Assembly: GCA_025642065.1 (NCBI GenBank)
Contig: JAODUP010001277.1
Coordinates: 16,155 to 80,154 of the forward strand
DNA length: 64,000 nt
Reading direction: 5' to 3'
Source of the DNA: Paralvinella palmiformis
Taxonomy: Eukaryota > Annelida > Polychaeta > Terebellida > Alvinellidae
The notes beneath the pieces were generated by a model. That model was given only the letters and a program-made list of their open reading frames with translations. It was not told the origin of the DNA and did no database searches. Positions 1 to 13,850 of this stretch are shown one piece after another (the stretch's first letter is position 1; each line of letters opens with the position of its first letter). A program made the translations under genes and the position numbers.

Positions 1-249
1 TCTAATTGTATAATGTGGTGATGTTGAAGAAAATGTATTGAATTGAATGATATTACATTGTTCATATATGTCCCTCCGAATGTGTACAAACTTTAACTTG
101 TGCCATCTAGGTTTTGAATATTGTGTAATTACATGTTAACAAACTGAGGTTTATATTAGTTTGGATATCGTGTGTGATTCGCTGTGGGTGTGACATGGAC
201 ACTGAAATCGTTGTCCGTAAAAAGTGCATGTGTACGTGCCTAATTATTC

Positions 250-432
250 ATGTCATAATGACCTGTTATCTTTACTTGTGTGTGTCATAACGATACGGAA
301 TAATTTTACGTGTCATAACGATTTGTCATCGCGAAAGACGAAACAACCTTCAGATATGCTCACGCCGAGATTCGAACACGAGTGGTAGTGATCTATGGTC
401 CAACACACTACTGCTAGACCACATCGTGTTTG
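250..432 (-). mobile_element. tRNA-derived SINE copy 1
   Basis: Read on the minus strand, the part from about 432 down to 370 looks like a tRNA: an A-box-like GTCTAGCAGTAGTG, then about 35 bases later a B-box-like GTTCGAATCTC. It continues into GGCGTGAGCATATCTGAAGG, and a second copy near 24.5 kb shares this head and junction. The tail (250-320) holds three imperfect repeats around GTCATAACGAT at about 30-base spacing. The two copies diverge after the junction, so the shared unit is head plus about 30 bases. The cloverleaf is too degenerate to assign an anticodon. This is a pol III-type retroposon, not a functional tRNA gene. Confidence 0.6.
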
Positions 433-3400
433 CTAGTAAGATGATAATCAAATCACCTTTTGTCAACATCCAATATTGTCGAAATATTAACATTAATTGA
501 ATTATGTATAATAAAATGTGAGGAGCATTTTCAGTTTGTTGTTTCAGTTACGGGGGGGGGGGGCATTATATAAGCAATGCTTCAAGCATACTCCTTTTAA
601 CAATTCTGACTGTATTAGATTTCATTAAAATTATGTATTATGAATGTTGAAATAAATTAATTCAATTGAATTTAATTGAAACAAATGTATAATATCAATA
701 TTAACACATTGTAACTAGTGTATAACATTTTCCGGACTCTGGTAAATGAGGAATGTGCTACCACTTTTACTTTCCCAAAGCAGGACGAGAGTTCCAACAA
801 ATATCACGCTGAGAATTCACCCAAATATAAATAGACCTATATAGAATTTAATTACAAATAACTTACATTAGTTTAACTTTCACGCTGTCATTTATTAGGT
901 CGATCATGGCATAGTTGTCCGGGTGTAATGAAGCAACTCTTCGGTGTTAAACAGTTCCAGGTAACATTTGACTACCTACCAGTCACACTGTCATGCTGTC
1001 ACATTACAAATCAGTCAATTACAAAACACTAGGACATAAATATGTTACTGTTGACAGTTAGATTAGTTTTATAAGCTTCAGAATAGCCACTAAATAATCA
1101 CACAGAGAAGGAGAATATCGCAATAAATCGCACGACAACAATTTACTTTACCAGCTAATAATAATGTGAACACTGAAGACGCAGAGTTTCTATATTTGAA
1201 CTATTACCAACTCGATCTACTATATGAGAAATCAATGTTCGCAGCGTCATACGAATAACTTAATACATTCAATTTTATTAAGAGATAGGTCGATTGTTTT
1301 GTTCATTTCCGACTAAAGTTGGAATTAGGGCAAAAGGTCGAGCATCTACCACTCAGTAACGTGTTTAAGAACCAGACGCACTTTCTGGTATGTTCTTGAA
1401 ATGAAAATGTACAAGAGACTTAGATGCCATTGTACGACGTTAATCTGTTTTAATATTTCTGGATCAATATTCACCATAGAACAAAGGAACAATTAATGTA
1501 TTTGCCGTGAATACACAGGTATTTATAGAGATAACTGAGATTAGATCAAACTGAGATTAGTGCAAACAATATCAATGGAATTGTTTGAATATATATTTAG
1601 TGACGAAATGCATCATGTGTGGCATGAATATAGCCAGGTAATGTCTTTATAATAAATAGTATAATTAGAATATAGTCAAATCTCCAACTCCAACCCCCTT
1701 TGTAACTTGACCACTTCTGTCAATGGACCAATTTTTCACAATCTTAAATTATTGCTATGCTTTAAATTAAAATTTTCTTCTATAGCTCGGCCACCTCCTA
1801 ACTCTGTACTTCGACCTTTGATTTCCGTCTAATTCCCATGTTTTTCCCCCCGTATGTCGATCGGAGGACTTGTAACTTGTTGTAGTTTAAGGTAGAGACC
1901 CCTGGCTGTCGCCTATTGGGGGACAAGTTATAGCCTTGTTTTTGTTCACTATCTCATGTGTTGATTTAATTGGCTGCTTGTGATTCGACTGCTGCCCAAT
2001 CAGGGTCGTATGGAGCTATAGTTAAAACGAGAGTATCAGAAAGAAGCCATGCATTGATTAGCTTAGGGTTAATTACCTGAAAATAACACTTATAATAGCG
2101 CCAACATCTGAAACAGTGTTTCAACACATTTTCCCTTCATATTCATAGAACTAATAAACTGACAAATCATTATGTGTATAAATATGACAGCAGTCCGTCA
2201 ATGGGTAAATCAGTGCTATTGTTAACGTTTTCCTTACATACGAAACAATATCTCTGGCATTATATAACACGGCTAATAATCAAACACCTTGGGTAATCGT
2301 GAAATTAATCGCTGATTACGATTATATTTTATAGTGTGGTAGACTACCACACAGGTATTTCGGGATGAAGCCTTTCACTGCAAGATGAAACATGCTACAC
2401 TCTTCTAAGTACACAGCCTATAGGTGTTAAAGTGATCCTATATATTTTGCATAGTTCTATTTTTTTAATATAAATTTCTCCATTTGTTCCTATATTATAT
2501 AACAAAGATAGATTTAGTGTTGACCACACATATGTTCGCCTTTTGTAGGCAGGTATAATAATTTGCGACATTTAAAAATTGAACATTTCAAAGTATTAAG
2601 GAATGATTCGCCATTTAAAAATTGAATATTTCAAAGCATTAAAGTATGCCAAGTCTTCCTCAGTCATCCCTTGAATTCCTTCTGTAGTACAAAATATTAC
2701 AGCAAGTGCACTGTCCCCCGGAGTATTAAGTGTCCAGCGAAAACGGCCCTGCTTCAAAAACGGCCCCAGAAATTACAGTGAAAACAGCCCCCTGATATAA
2801 TTGGAATAAACTGACCACGTGCAGTCTTGCCATTATCAGTTCAGTATTTTGGTCGGAAATTTGTTGCTGGGAAGATTTAGTTTTGTCATGGTGGAAGATA
2901 ATCTTCTGCTTCTGGCCAATGCTAAATGTTGTGCATTTACACTATCTCTGCAGTAGCCATGATCAAAAATGATATGATGAACAGGACAGATGAGTGGTAT
3001 TTCACAACGTTGTTGTCAATGATGAATTGCAATTTAAAATCAATGACGGCTTCATGTCAACTGTAGTTTCTAAATTATGCATTTATTGATCAATTGGTTA
3101 ATTAGATTTGGTTTCTGATACCTTGTTAATCCCAATCACCGACGATTATCGTTATATAATCTAGGATATTTACCAATCAGCACACACTAGTCACCGCTTC
3201 AAAGCTGGTGCCTCTATGTGATATATAGTGACATGGTTATCACAGATTACCATAAATATTTCATGGTCAGTCTGTGCCTGTAATAGTAGGTTTATTTATA
3301 TGTCAATGTATGGTATTCGTATTGCGTAAGTATTGGCAGTAGCTGAATAGCAGAAAACGGAAAAATACATGTTAAACATCACATACAAGAACCTAGAAAA

Positions 3401-4648
3401 TTCATGAATTCGAATTTCCAAAAGGTCAAGAATTCTAGAGGCAGCTGTATTGTGTTATTATGAAATCATTTAGGATATCTCAGTTAGCTTATTTCATTGA
3501 TTTGAAAGTGAAGCCCTGTTTTGAGCTGATCGAACATATCATGCGATCACTAAAATAAAAGCCACTATCATTATCATAATTTTTTTTTAATCATCATCAT
3601 CATAATAATAATAGCAACACCATTGACAATAACAAATGAACATACATTTGATGAAATATAAATATAAATTAATTGTTTGCAGCTCTAATATCACTGACTA
3701 TGAATGGCTTACAAATTTTACAAAGCGAACACAGTTTCTGACTGAGATATAAATCACGCAGACATCGCCCGTCTTCATCGGGCTGCTAAAGCCTGTTAAG
3801 CAAATGTTATCGCCTTTTTGCTGACAACAACAGCACAGCCGTAAACACGGCGGTTCGTTTGATGGTCTTACAGTCTAGTCTGGAAGAATGAAACTCCCCA
3901 ATAATAGGCTTCGGCTGAGCTATACGGATGACGTCCGAGTCACGAAGTTTTAGGGACTCGCTATAATTAGATGACGCACGCAATTCGAGTTTAAAAGGCA
4001 TCCAGTTGGTCTCGCGGTATAATTGATATATCCAGGCGAATATTTCCTTCATGAATTGTGATGTTGTATGGGCAAAATGAATCTCTTATGCTTGCTGTTA
4101 TTATAAGATAATATACTATAGATGTTTTGTGATTATTAATGGAAAGAGTTATGGGGAATACTACATACCTTCCTAACGACGAGTCACAAAAGTAAAGTGG
4201 AACATAATTGTTGCTATGAGCGAAATTCTATAAGCGGCCATTAATGGCCTTTTCTAGGGTAATTTATAAATGCATTGAGTCATCCTTTAAGGAATGCCGT
4301 TTTTATAACCTCCTTTTAAATGTCACAAAAACATCCAGGATAAGGAAATGATGGTTGTTCTGATGTTATTTTTTGTTTTGTTTTTTGTTGTTATTTTGTA
4401 TTATCTTCAAACGGACGAAACGAGAGAAATAGTGTTATAGCATCATACCCTTAGAGATGGTATATTGGCATATCAGCTACATAATATAGGTTCACTGACT
4501 GAACATTAATATTAGCGGCTAGCTTTAGCCATTACTAACGGACTACTTTCTAAAGTAGTAAATTGCCCACTTTTTAAAAATTATGAACAAACACCTGAAA
4601 AATTAAAATGTAAAACTTCCATTAACAGAACACTTTAGTATGGGTGCT
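433..4648. other. AT-rich stretch without supported genes
   Basis: I see no gene here. Small features are a run of ten or more G at about 550, three close repeats of an AAAACGGCCC-type word at 2735-2790, and short AT-rich runs. One 81-codon minus-strand frame at 3807-4052 is discussed among the rejected items. Confidence 0.5.
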
Positions 4649-4744
4649 AATGGTGATGATAATGATCGTTGTAGTTATGATGATGATAATGATGATGATG
4701 GTAGTGATCGTAGTGGTGGTGGTGATGATGATGATGATGATGAG

Positions 4745-4776
<32 letters not shown>
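4649..4776. repeat. Trinucleotide repeat (GAT/GGT then AAT)
   Basis: An impure GAT/GGT array runs to about 4745 and passes directly into a pure AAT array at about 4746-4776. Its apparent reading frame is low-complexity Met/Val/Ile and is not a protein. Confidence 0.9.
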
Positions 4777-4777
<1 letters not shown>

Positions 4778-6780
4778 CAATTATTTAGGTTTGTATGACG
4801 AAAAGGTTGACAAAAGGTGTCGAGTCAAATGTTTTTGAGAATTCTGATGAATCACTAATATTGGGTAATGGGAAAAAAGACAAAAAAGAGTAAAACTAAT
4901 GTGGGTAATAAAACGAAACATCGAAATCGAAATACTAGAAGCAGTTACTATAAATGGCTTAACATTATATTATTAAGTATATGAAGCTTACCTGAAGCTG
5001 TCTATTATTCTATGTTTATTGATTTTTATAGGCAAATAAGGGTTTACAAATATTTCTATCTATCCGATATATTGTTTTCCGTGTCCTGATGCTACTTCAG
5101 TCAATTAGAGCAATATTTATAAAACTCTATTGTTTCCATTAACTGTATTCAAGTATTTTATGGAAAATGTTATATTCGAAGGCATATATTAACCTGGACT
5201 ACAATTGTCAATACATTCTGGAGTAATTAGAATAATTGTCCATCTACCGGTCCTTTTGTGACATCGCTGTGATAGATTTACTATAACTCTTATAAACACT
5301 GGAATACAATCCTGATAATTTACATGAACGATCACCGTCTATCACCAAACTAAACTCTTTCTAAATTGTTGTTAAAAATAAATGTTTTATAAATCTGTTT
5401 CAATGTCGGGTTTTTCATTACTCTGACACTACTTTAGCTAAATTTCGCACATCACTTTTTATAACAGTTAATAATTTTTTGTTATTAAATAAGATTTTTC
5501 CTGTCCAGGGTTCAGTACTTACTATTTAACACGATAATATGTGCTGCATTGACAATCGCAGGGATAAATATTACAGCTATAGCTATATAACAAGTATTAT
5601 AATGGTAAATCACATATATGTTAATTACTTTATTTGGGGGATGAATTTAAATGCATATTTCCATATTTATTGTTAATCTTGAATTATTGCTTATTCCGTA
5701 GACATTTTACAGTCTTTAAACTCTACATTTTCTTCAATATAAAATATAATGTACTTAATATTGTTCCGTTTTTATCGTGATGAATTCGCATCCACGGCAC
5801 GGAAATAGGCGATCGATGCATTATAGCAATAGGATGGCACACCTATGAATCAACTTATAGATGGGGTTTTCAGTTAATATATTAAAGAGACTGTCATACA
5901 TGGGTACTTGCATGTCAGAACTTCATAACATAGCTAAAGTATGAAGACATTAAACATTAATAGGCCTAGGTATATATAGCGATAGGCTTATATATGCATA
6001 CACATCTAAGAAATCGGGCAGACGTAGTATAGATCTACATCATCATGATGATTAGATGACGCATTGAATATAAAAGTAGTTTTAATACCTGAAGTCATGA
6101 ATTAAATGCAGACGCCTGAGTTAAGTGGCCCATATTTTGTATATTAATCTGTAAATTCTCCCAATGAATGTTATGATATTTGTGCCTGATCTACATGTAG
6201 AATACCTGGTTGACACTTCAGTACTGTACCTTGTGTTTAAGTAATATACCGCAGGAGTGTAAAGCAAATACATATCAATAATAACAAATACAACCAGGAA
6301 TAAATTAGCCAACAACACTTTTCCAAAAATTACATATTCATTTGAACCAGACTGTGCTTTTCATGATTGATAACAAATTCATGAGCGCCGTTTTGCACAT
6401 TAAAGAAAATATAATTCCAGGTATCAATTGACCAGGATAGTAATATATTTTTAATAAAATATCCTGTAATTTTGGTGGAAATTCATATTTAAAAAATGTA
6501 TTCTTTCAAAAACTACAGATTATTGATATACAAATTTTGGTCACATTTACAAGACTAAATATCTGGGAGCTATAAAATGTTATTAATGGTTTTTAGTAAA
6601 TGTGATAATAAACTGAATAGCGAAAAAGAGAGCTACTTACTACAAGTCGTGACGCCCTCACGGCAAAACGGAAGGTGCGACCTGGTTAACCAGGCTCTCA
6701 CATGATCTACCATGATCAATACAAATTCACATGTCCGCTATGTCTTCGCAACGAAATTATTTAGCTATCTATCTACCAGA
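4777..6780. other. AT-rich stretch without supported genes
   Basis: No coding pattern, RNA gene or repeat was recognised in this 2-kb stretch. Confidence 0.5.
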
Positions 6781-6796
6781 GATAATCTAGCATTGA

Positions 6797-6975
6797 GACC
6801 ATAGATATGTTTATACGTTACATTTGGACCTAATATATATACGATGGATTGAAAAAGTAGCATTGAGACCAGATGTAGCATTTGGACCACAAAAGTGTCA
6901 AAAGGACCAGTGATGGTACCAAAAAGACCAGTGATGGTAACAAATGGACCAACTCGGTAACAAAAAGACCAAATC
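6797..6975 (+). repeat. Degenerate 20-21-bp tandem repeat
   Basis: The word GACC recurs at 6797, 6827, 6867, 6885, 6905, 6926, 6947 and 6967. The last four intervals are 20, 21, 21 and 20 bases. The best-kept units read like GGTAACAAAAAGACCAGTGAT. Upstream units are more diverged and flank TAGCATT words. No coding role is supported. Confidence 0.7.
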
Positions 6976-7030
6976 GGTCCTTTTGCCACGCGAAAACGTA
7001 GCCAAAGGACAAAGCAATCTATCTATCATA

Positions 7031-7031
<1 letters not shown>

Positions 7032-7064
<33 letters not shown>

Positions 7065-7255
7065 GTGTATGTATGTGTGTGTATATATACCTATCTACGT
7101 TCCTACTTGCCTATCTGCCACTGATTTACTCACCCATTCACTTAATCACTCACTCACTCCCTCACTCACCCACTCATTCACTATATCTACCGACTTATCT
7201 ATCTATCTCGTTCTCTCTCTCACTCTATCTCTATCGCAGATGTAGATTTTTATAA
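7032..7255. repeat. (AT)n, GT-rich and CACT-rich simple repeats
   Basis: A pure (TA) run at 7032-7061 is followed by a GT-rich patch. At about 7125-7190 there is an imperfect CACT/CATT array, then CTAT and CTCT runs. The open frame across it is only repeat translation. Confidence 0.85.
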
Positions 7256-9325
7256 TAGTGAGGAGTAGATTATAATATTTAATGGATTTGTATGTTTATG
7301 AGGTATTTGACCATCCAGCAAATATCGCAAGACATATTATGTTGCGGTTGAGATGTTCCGGTTTCTGTGCGTGAAGACTATATGTTTTTTCCGGTCCGCG
7401 CATTTTAAGAAAAGTTTATCTAGAGCTGTATACTCCGTGCACTACTTGCGTCTTTTTGGGGACGCCGTTTATGTGTTTGGCCTGGTTATCCAGGATATAA
7501 ATTACTTTAGCAGGCACAGTACGCTCTTAAAGCATTATAAGTACTCCTGACTCAGGAATAGAAACACTGCATCGCATCTCGAGCGGTGGCATTGGACACA
7601 GCTCGTGTGGTTGGTGTGTTTTATATAACAACTTTAATTGCATATAAAATAATTCACTTTAGTTGTATGTGAGAATTATCTTTTCTAGGTCCAGTTATGT
7701 CCAGTTTGTACTATGGTGTTCATGACTAGCTCTAGTCTGTTTCTCATAAATAACATTTAAGAACGTTATTACAACAATAGCTTAAATAGCAGACATTAGG
7801 TATGGTTTGAAAATGTTAACAGATAGTTTTAACATTACCGAAGCTATGACGCTCTTTTAATGTCTCCTTTAGGCTGTAGGTGATCCGCATTTTGTTTGGC
7901 GGCTTAGGGACTGGTGAGACATTACACATGTCTCAGCATGAAAAGTGGCCACTCTGGATTCAGTCCCCTGAAGAAACGTCCAGAGTTTGGATTCACGGTT
8001 CGAGATTCTCTGTGCCTGTGCCTTATCAAACACAGCTAAAACACACACACACACATTCAAACGCGCGCGCACAGACGCACCGAGTGTGTGTGAGTGTTTG
8101 TGTGTATGTGTTATATATACCATCTGATTACACATTTGTTATGCATAGTAGCCTATGGAAGGATATATCACCGTGTATCATATTTGTTAAAGAGATCATT
8201 ACACAATAAGTCTAACAATATTGTTTGTGTCTATATAGCAATGCTACAACTTTATGTTGGTGATATTTTATTGCATTTATCATTAGTTAACATTTTGGAC
8301 GGACTACGGCATCGACAGCAAAATCTGTGGAAATAATATGAAAGCTTGAAAATGACTTCTTACTTAATCCTTGTTTTATAAATAAGTGTCGCTTTCTGTC
8401 CGTCTCAATATGTTTATATATCCACCTATCTATCCATCCATCTATCTATATATATATCTGCCTGATTGTTTTTTTATGCCTTCTTCTTTTCGCTTACTAG
8501 TTGACTGACTACGCAAACATAGTCATAATATGCGTTGATGAATGGTATTGTGATCTATTAGAGTGAGTCCCAATGCCTCTGACCCAATACTTCTGACTTC
8601 ATCACTCAAGGAATTTGTTAGGGTTGTCTTATCCTTACTCTATATCAGAGCCTATTCCCATTGACCTTTGGTGTTCCAAAGAGAACACACAACTCCGGTT
8701 ACCACGTCAAGGAATGAAATATGAAGGGCGGACTTATTAATTTCTACCCCACGCGTAAACGTGTAGCTGAGAAGGGGCAGATTACATGTAGATATCTATG
8801 AACAGAATTTCCTCTATTTCTATTCATACTGATGCAACCAACATCAAGAAGACCCTTTATATTAGGTCAAAAACAACAATATAGAACTAAAGCAACCTAA
8901 TTGTTTATTGTTGAATATGTAACAGATATTATTCGAGACTAAATAAATACATGGACGCCGGACACGAGGTAAGTGCTGGAAGCAAACACAAAGCAGAATG
9001 AATGTCATTTAGCAATGAATGCCATAGCATTAGCTCTGTTGAATATTAAGTTATCTCTCTGAGTAAATTGATCGCAGCAACAAAACAATTCCACAAACTT
9101 CGGTGGTGCTGTCTATACATTAAGGCGTATTCGGTCCGAATTCTGTACTTCTTACAGATGGTTGAGTGGCTTACGGATTAACTGAATAGTGAACAAGCCT
9201 CTTGCCATACGGTATGGATTATTACTGTTTTAACAAAGCTTGTAATCCTCTAAGTCTTCAAACCAAAGTCTCTAGATTAGTAGATTGGATTTGGACTAAA
9301 TTAGATCAAATGTTTTCAGTGTGTT

Positions 9326-9327
<2 letters not shown>
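7256..9327. other. Intergenic, with a facing CA/TG repeat pair
   Basis: At 8038-8115 a (CA) run and a CG-rich patch are followed by a (TG) run, so the strand can fold on itself. No gene is supported in the rest. Confidence 0.5.
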
Positions 9328-9412
<85 letters not shown>

Positions 9413-9475
9413 ATGTGTGTATGTATGTGTGTGCGTGTGCATGCGTGCATGCGCGCGTGTGTGTCTGTCTCTGTG
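9328..9475. repeat. (AT)n followed by (TG)n microsatellite
   Basis: A pure (AT) array of about 70 bases ends at 9400 and is followed by an imperfect TG/CG-rich array. Open frames on both strands are simple Tyr-Ile or Thr-His repeats. Confidence 0.95.
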
Positions 9476-11229
9476 TGTAATACATGGCCAACATGATTGA
9501 CCAGTTGACTACAGACCTTTAGTATGAGGGTTTAACTTCGGGCCTCATTATATCTGATGTCATATGTCGTCTTATTTAGCCTAAAATGATAATAAATAAT
9601 AAAGAAATGTACTTTTGCATTAATAGACTTTGAGGCATTAACCCTCTGAATCCATTAACTAGGTAAGTAACTAATTGACTAATTAACCAAAAACTGATTA
9701 ACTAACTAACTAACTAATTAACGAAAGAATTGGGAATTTAACAGTTGTTCCCTTGTTTTTTGAAGTTTTGAATCAATCACTAATTAACTAGAAATTTAAA
9801 ACAAAACAAAATAGATTAATACGTAGATTAACGCATTATGACGTGTTTGTTGGACGGGAATTGCAAGTGAAAGAATCAAACGACGGATAAGTCAGTATAA
9901 TAAACAACTGATGCAAAATTCATACAGGAAACAAATAAGGGATACCGTATTATCAAACCAAAACCATAACATTTGAGATAAAGATATGGTTAATTGAAAT
10001 TTTTATTTATACGATGGTTGTGAATGATTATTATATTATTATATATTAATCATAAATTTGCCTAATTTGATAGTAACATTTCTCATATAAACAACGTTAA
10101 GATCATCCGTCAACGTTTATTTACAAATAATAGGTTGAATTATTGTTCGTTTCCTGAAAGCGATTATTGCCATATTTAGGCAATAACAAGGTTAACTGTA
10201 AAGAAAATGGCTTTGATGATATATATGTATACCTGATGCGAATTTAGTATACATTTTTGTAGCTGCCAGGTCTTGGCTAATATGACAAGACTATGGCAGT
10301 TTGGTGTCTCCACATAATAACAAGAAAACGAGTGACTTGCGTTGAGTTTTGTAATCGATAATTTTAGATTGAATAACGAGTATCGTGTTTTGATGGGTTA
10401 AAGAGTACCCCCTTTTGTGTTCAATCCCATCTTCCAACTGTTAACGGCTATAATTGGGCCCAACCCCATTTTCTTGTGGAGTGTATTATCTCGAGATGAC
10501 CATACACAACGATAGTTAATCTTAACAAAATGGCATGATCGTTCATATTTCAACCAATTATTGAACTTACAGATTATCAATAGAAAGTCAGTGGAACCGA
10601 ACCGATGACCACTTAATTTGTAGACTATTTCACTAATAATAAACCATTATGCCGTGATGACGCTTGTCGAGATACCTTGTCGTCAGGATATATTAGTGGG
10701 AAGGAGGGGGCGATTTTTAGTTGCGTGGGTTGGTGTATGTGTGTGTGTTTGTGTTTGTGTGCATGCGTACTCTCGTTCGCGCTCGTGCTTTAATTGAACT
10801 GGTTCTTAACCTATCAACCATAAAATAATAACATTATTCTCTAATAGGTATAATCTCAGTAATTCTGTCCTCATAAATATCGTCATATGACTTCTCCGAG
10901 TTCATCTCAGACATCCCAACTGTAGATGATTCGGTTTTCAATTTTTTTGATATTGCTACTTTAGGGCTAATGAGACATATCATATGGTTCAGCATGAAAG
11001 TCACCGCTTTCGATTCATTTCTCGAAATGTATGTAGAGTCACACTTTGTTGGTTTTAAACGTCATAGGGTGGCACACGTCATAAACTAAAAAGGGAACTC
11101 CAATGGCAAATGGCACCTGGCGATGATGTGGAAGTGTTTTATGGACAAGAGGAAATATATGCATACGAATCTCAACGAATGCTAATCAATTATTACGCAG
11201 CAGCCGGGTGCTTTCCGAAGAGCAGGAGA
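9476..11229. other. Intergenic stretch
   Basis: No gene is supported. At about 9655-9725 there is a loose run of TAACTAAC-type words, and at about 10735-10765 a GT-rich patch. Confidence 0.45.
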
Positions 11230-13850
11230 ACCAAATAGGGTATCTTTGTTTATAAAGTGATGAAAGATACTCACAACGACGATATCAAACAATACTTGGT
11301 TGTAAATAATGTATATGCTATATCCACAGAGTGTGTCTCCAATGATAATGCTACGTAATGTAGCTTCAACGTTGAAATCAAAGTATCAGATTTGTCAAAC
11401 TTATTGGATGTTGAAGTTTGGCCAAGTGGTGTGCATGGCAGACGGTATTATAAAAAAGGGAAGCCAGAAACGGCCAAAATGTAAATACACATAATCTATG
11501 TGGGTCAACAACAGTAGTTTAATATGGCTCTTACAAAATCAAAACTTGTTATAGCGTCTTGGAATAGTAGAGGTTACAGTGATAATCGTCTAGACTACAT
11601 GCATAAGTTATTGGAAAATGTTGATATTTTTTAGTGCAGGAGCATTGGCACTATGAAAATAATATCATATCAATGGTAAATTCAATGAATGATGTACAAT
11701 TGTATGGTAATTCAAGTATGGATCCCAATGTGTTACAAATAGGTCAACCACACGGTGGCTGTGCTTTTATATATAGCAAATATGAAATTTTAAATTGTGC
11801 ACGTAGCTGTTAACAGCATTAGGTGTTGAGCTGTGCTCTGTGATTTTCCTAACAATGTCAAAATACTTATGTTCAACATATAAATGCCTTGTGATATAGA
11901 TAATGATCAAGATAATTTAGAAGTCTATATCGATGTGTTGTCCAAAATAAGTCATGTTTGTTCAGATTACATAGATGTAAATCATACTATTATTGCTGGT
12001 GATCTAAACACAGAAATGACTCGTCGGAACTCTTTACATACTATAGCATTTGAAGAATATTTGAAAAATGAAGGCTTGTTACTATGTTCCAGTTGTACCG
12101 ATGACGAAGTATTAATCACATACATGAATGAATTCACAGGTTCTAGATCTAAATTAGATCATTTTATCATATCGGAAAATTTATCAAGTGACGATTGTCG
12201 TTATTACTGCGTACACGAAGGTGATAATCTATCAGATCACATTCCATTTGTAGTGGACATAATATTAAGTACTGAATATTTTAATGATATCCAGGAGAGA
12301 CTTTTCTTACGGAAAGCTTCCTGGCGAAAGGCTACACCTTGCCAAATATGATCAGATTATGATGTATTGAGTAACTTACTGGATGGCATATAAATCCTAA
12401 TTCAAGGTATGTATTGTAAGAATATGTTCTGCAATGATCACAAAAGTGGTATTGGTTCCTACTATGGCTCCATAATACCATCATGCATTAAGGCCACATC
12501 TCAATATATACTACGTACAAGTACGCCTATGATTGCAGGATGGAATGATCATGTCAAACCATATAAGGAACAGCCAGTATTCTCGCACATAATTTGGCAG
12601 GATAATGGCTGTCCCCGACACGGTATTATATATGACATCAAATGTAAGACACAAACTAAGTATAAGCAAGTAATAAAAACTACCAAACGGGACCAAGCTA
12701 TACTTAGATATGATAAAATGGCATGCGCAGTACAATGTCGGGATAAAAGCGATTTGTGTGATAATGAAAATTTTACAATATTTAGAAATAAATACAATGA
12801 TTTGTATAACAGTGTATATTACAATAGTCATGATATGAAAAGCGTCCTAAATGAGTTGGATTGTAACAATCAGTGGTTGCCATAAGCTATTTGTTCATTT
12901 GACTTGATTGTTCAATATTATGCTGCGACATGCTGTGTCACTTGGAGATATGTTATTATCAATTCTGGTTCCTATTCCGAAAATCGGGAAAAAACGATAA
13001 ATGACACCAGTAATTACAGGGCAATTGCTATACGAAGTGTTATTGGCAAAGTAATTGATAATATATTACTTCAGAAACATAAATATGTACTAACTTCTTC
13101 TGATTTGTAGTATGGCTTTAAGTCTAAGCATGCTACCACTCATTGCACATTTGTTCTACAAGAACCTTTAGACTTTCCTAGCATTTATGTATACCAATCA
13201 GTCCCTATGGTCAATTCTAATGGCTATTGTAGCAATCCCTTTCCAACTTCCAATGGGGTGAAGCAGGCGGGAATATTATCCCCTATTCTGTTCTGTGTAA
13301 ATATTGATGAACTAATTAGTCAATTAAAACAATAGGGTTGGGTGTTTCATCGGAAATGTATATTTATATAGCTTAGGTTATGCGGATGACCTGTATCTGC
13401 TTGCACCAAAGAGTGCCACACAAATAATGTTAGATATATGTGAGAAATTTTGTAAATAATATGATGTTAGGTTCAATTCACACACACAAGCCATATTATA
13501 CTGTATAACAATTTGGAATGTGTCACCAAGAACACATTGCAGACTTTTGAGACATCTTCTCGAACGCAATGGTGTCCAATATGATCTAATGTCTAGATTG
13601 TTATCTTTTTATGATTCCATCAGTAAAAGTAATAATGAGCGTACTCGTTTTTGTTCATTATTATGTAATAATAATAATCATTACAGGAATAATACGATCT
13701 GTGATGATGGTGATGATAAAGATGCAATTGGTGGTGAAGATGATGATGACTACTACGAAAATAATATGCTGAGTAATGTGGTGATAATATCCATCACCAG
13801 TTTTCTAAAGCCTGAAACTAAATACCCAAAGCTTAGGTATAAATAAGGTA
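11230..13850 (+). mobile_element. Decayed LINE (APE endonuclease + RT)
   Basis: Translated across frames, this is a non-LTR retrotransposon. An ORF1 C-terminal remnant lies near 11300-11480 (LLDVEVWPSGVHGRRYYKK). It is followed by an APE-type endonuclease: the start at about 11546 reads ASWNSRGY, GDLN lies at 11998-12009, and the SDH motif at 12232-12240. A linker leads to a reverse transcriptase: NYRAIAIRSVIGK near 13010, NGVKQAGILSPILF near 13250-13295, and the catalytic YADD at 13379-13390. The C-terminal SPRTHCRLLRHL lies near 13521. Several stops and frameshifts interrupt it. The stretch between FVLQE (about 13168) and NGVKQAG is much shorter than expected for an RT, which implies an internal deletion. 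The copy is dead; family assignment (CR1/jockey-like) is tentative. Confidence 0.85.

Noticed and set aside
3807..4052. 81-codon minus-strand frame with protein-like composition
   Set aside because: No recognisable motif, no homologous second copy in the window and no supporting splice or regulatory signals.
9202..9494. Open frames through the (AT)n/(TG)n array
   Set aside because: They are translations of simple repeats (Tyr-Ile and Thr-His runs). The same holds for the frames at 24001-24300, 27349-27570, 32792-33007 and 58665-58981.
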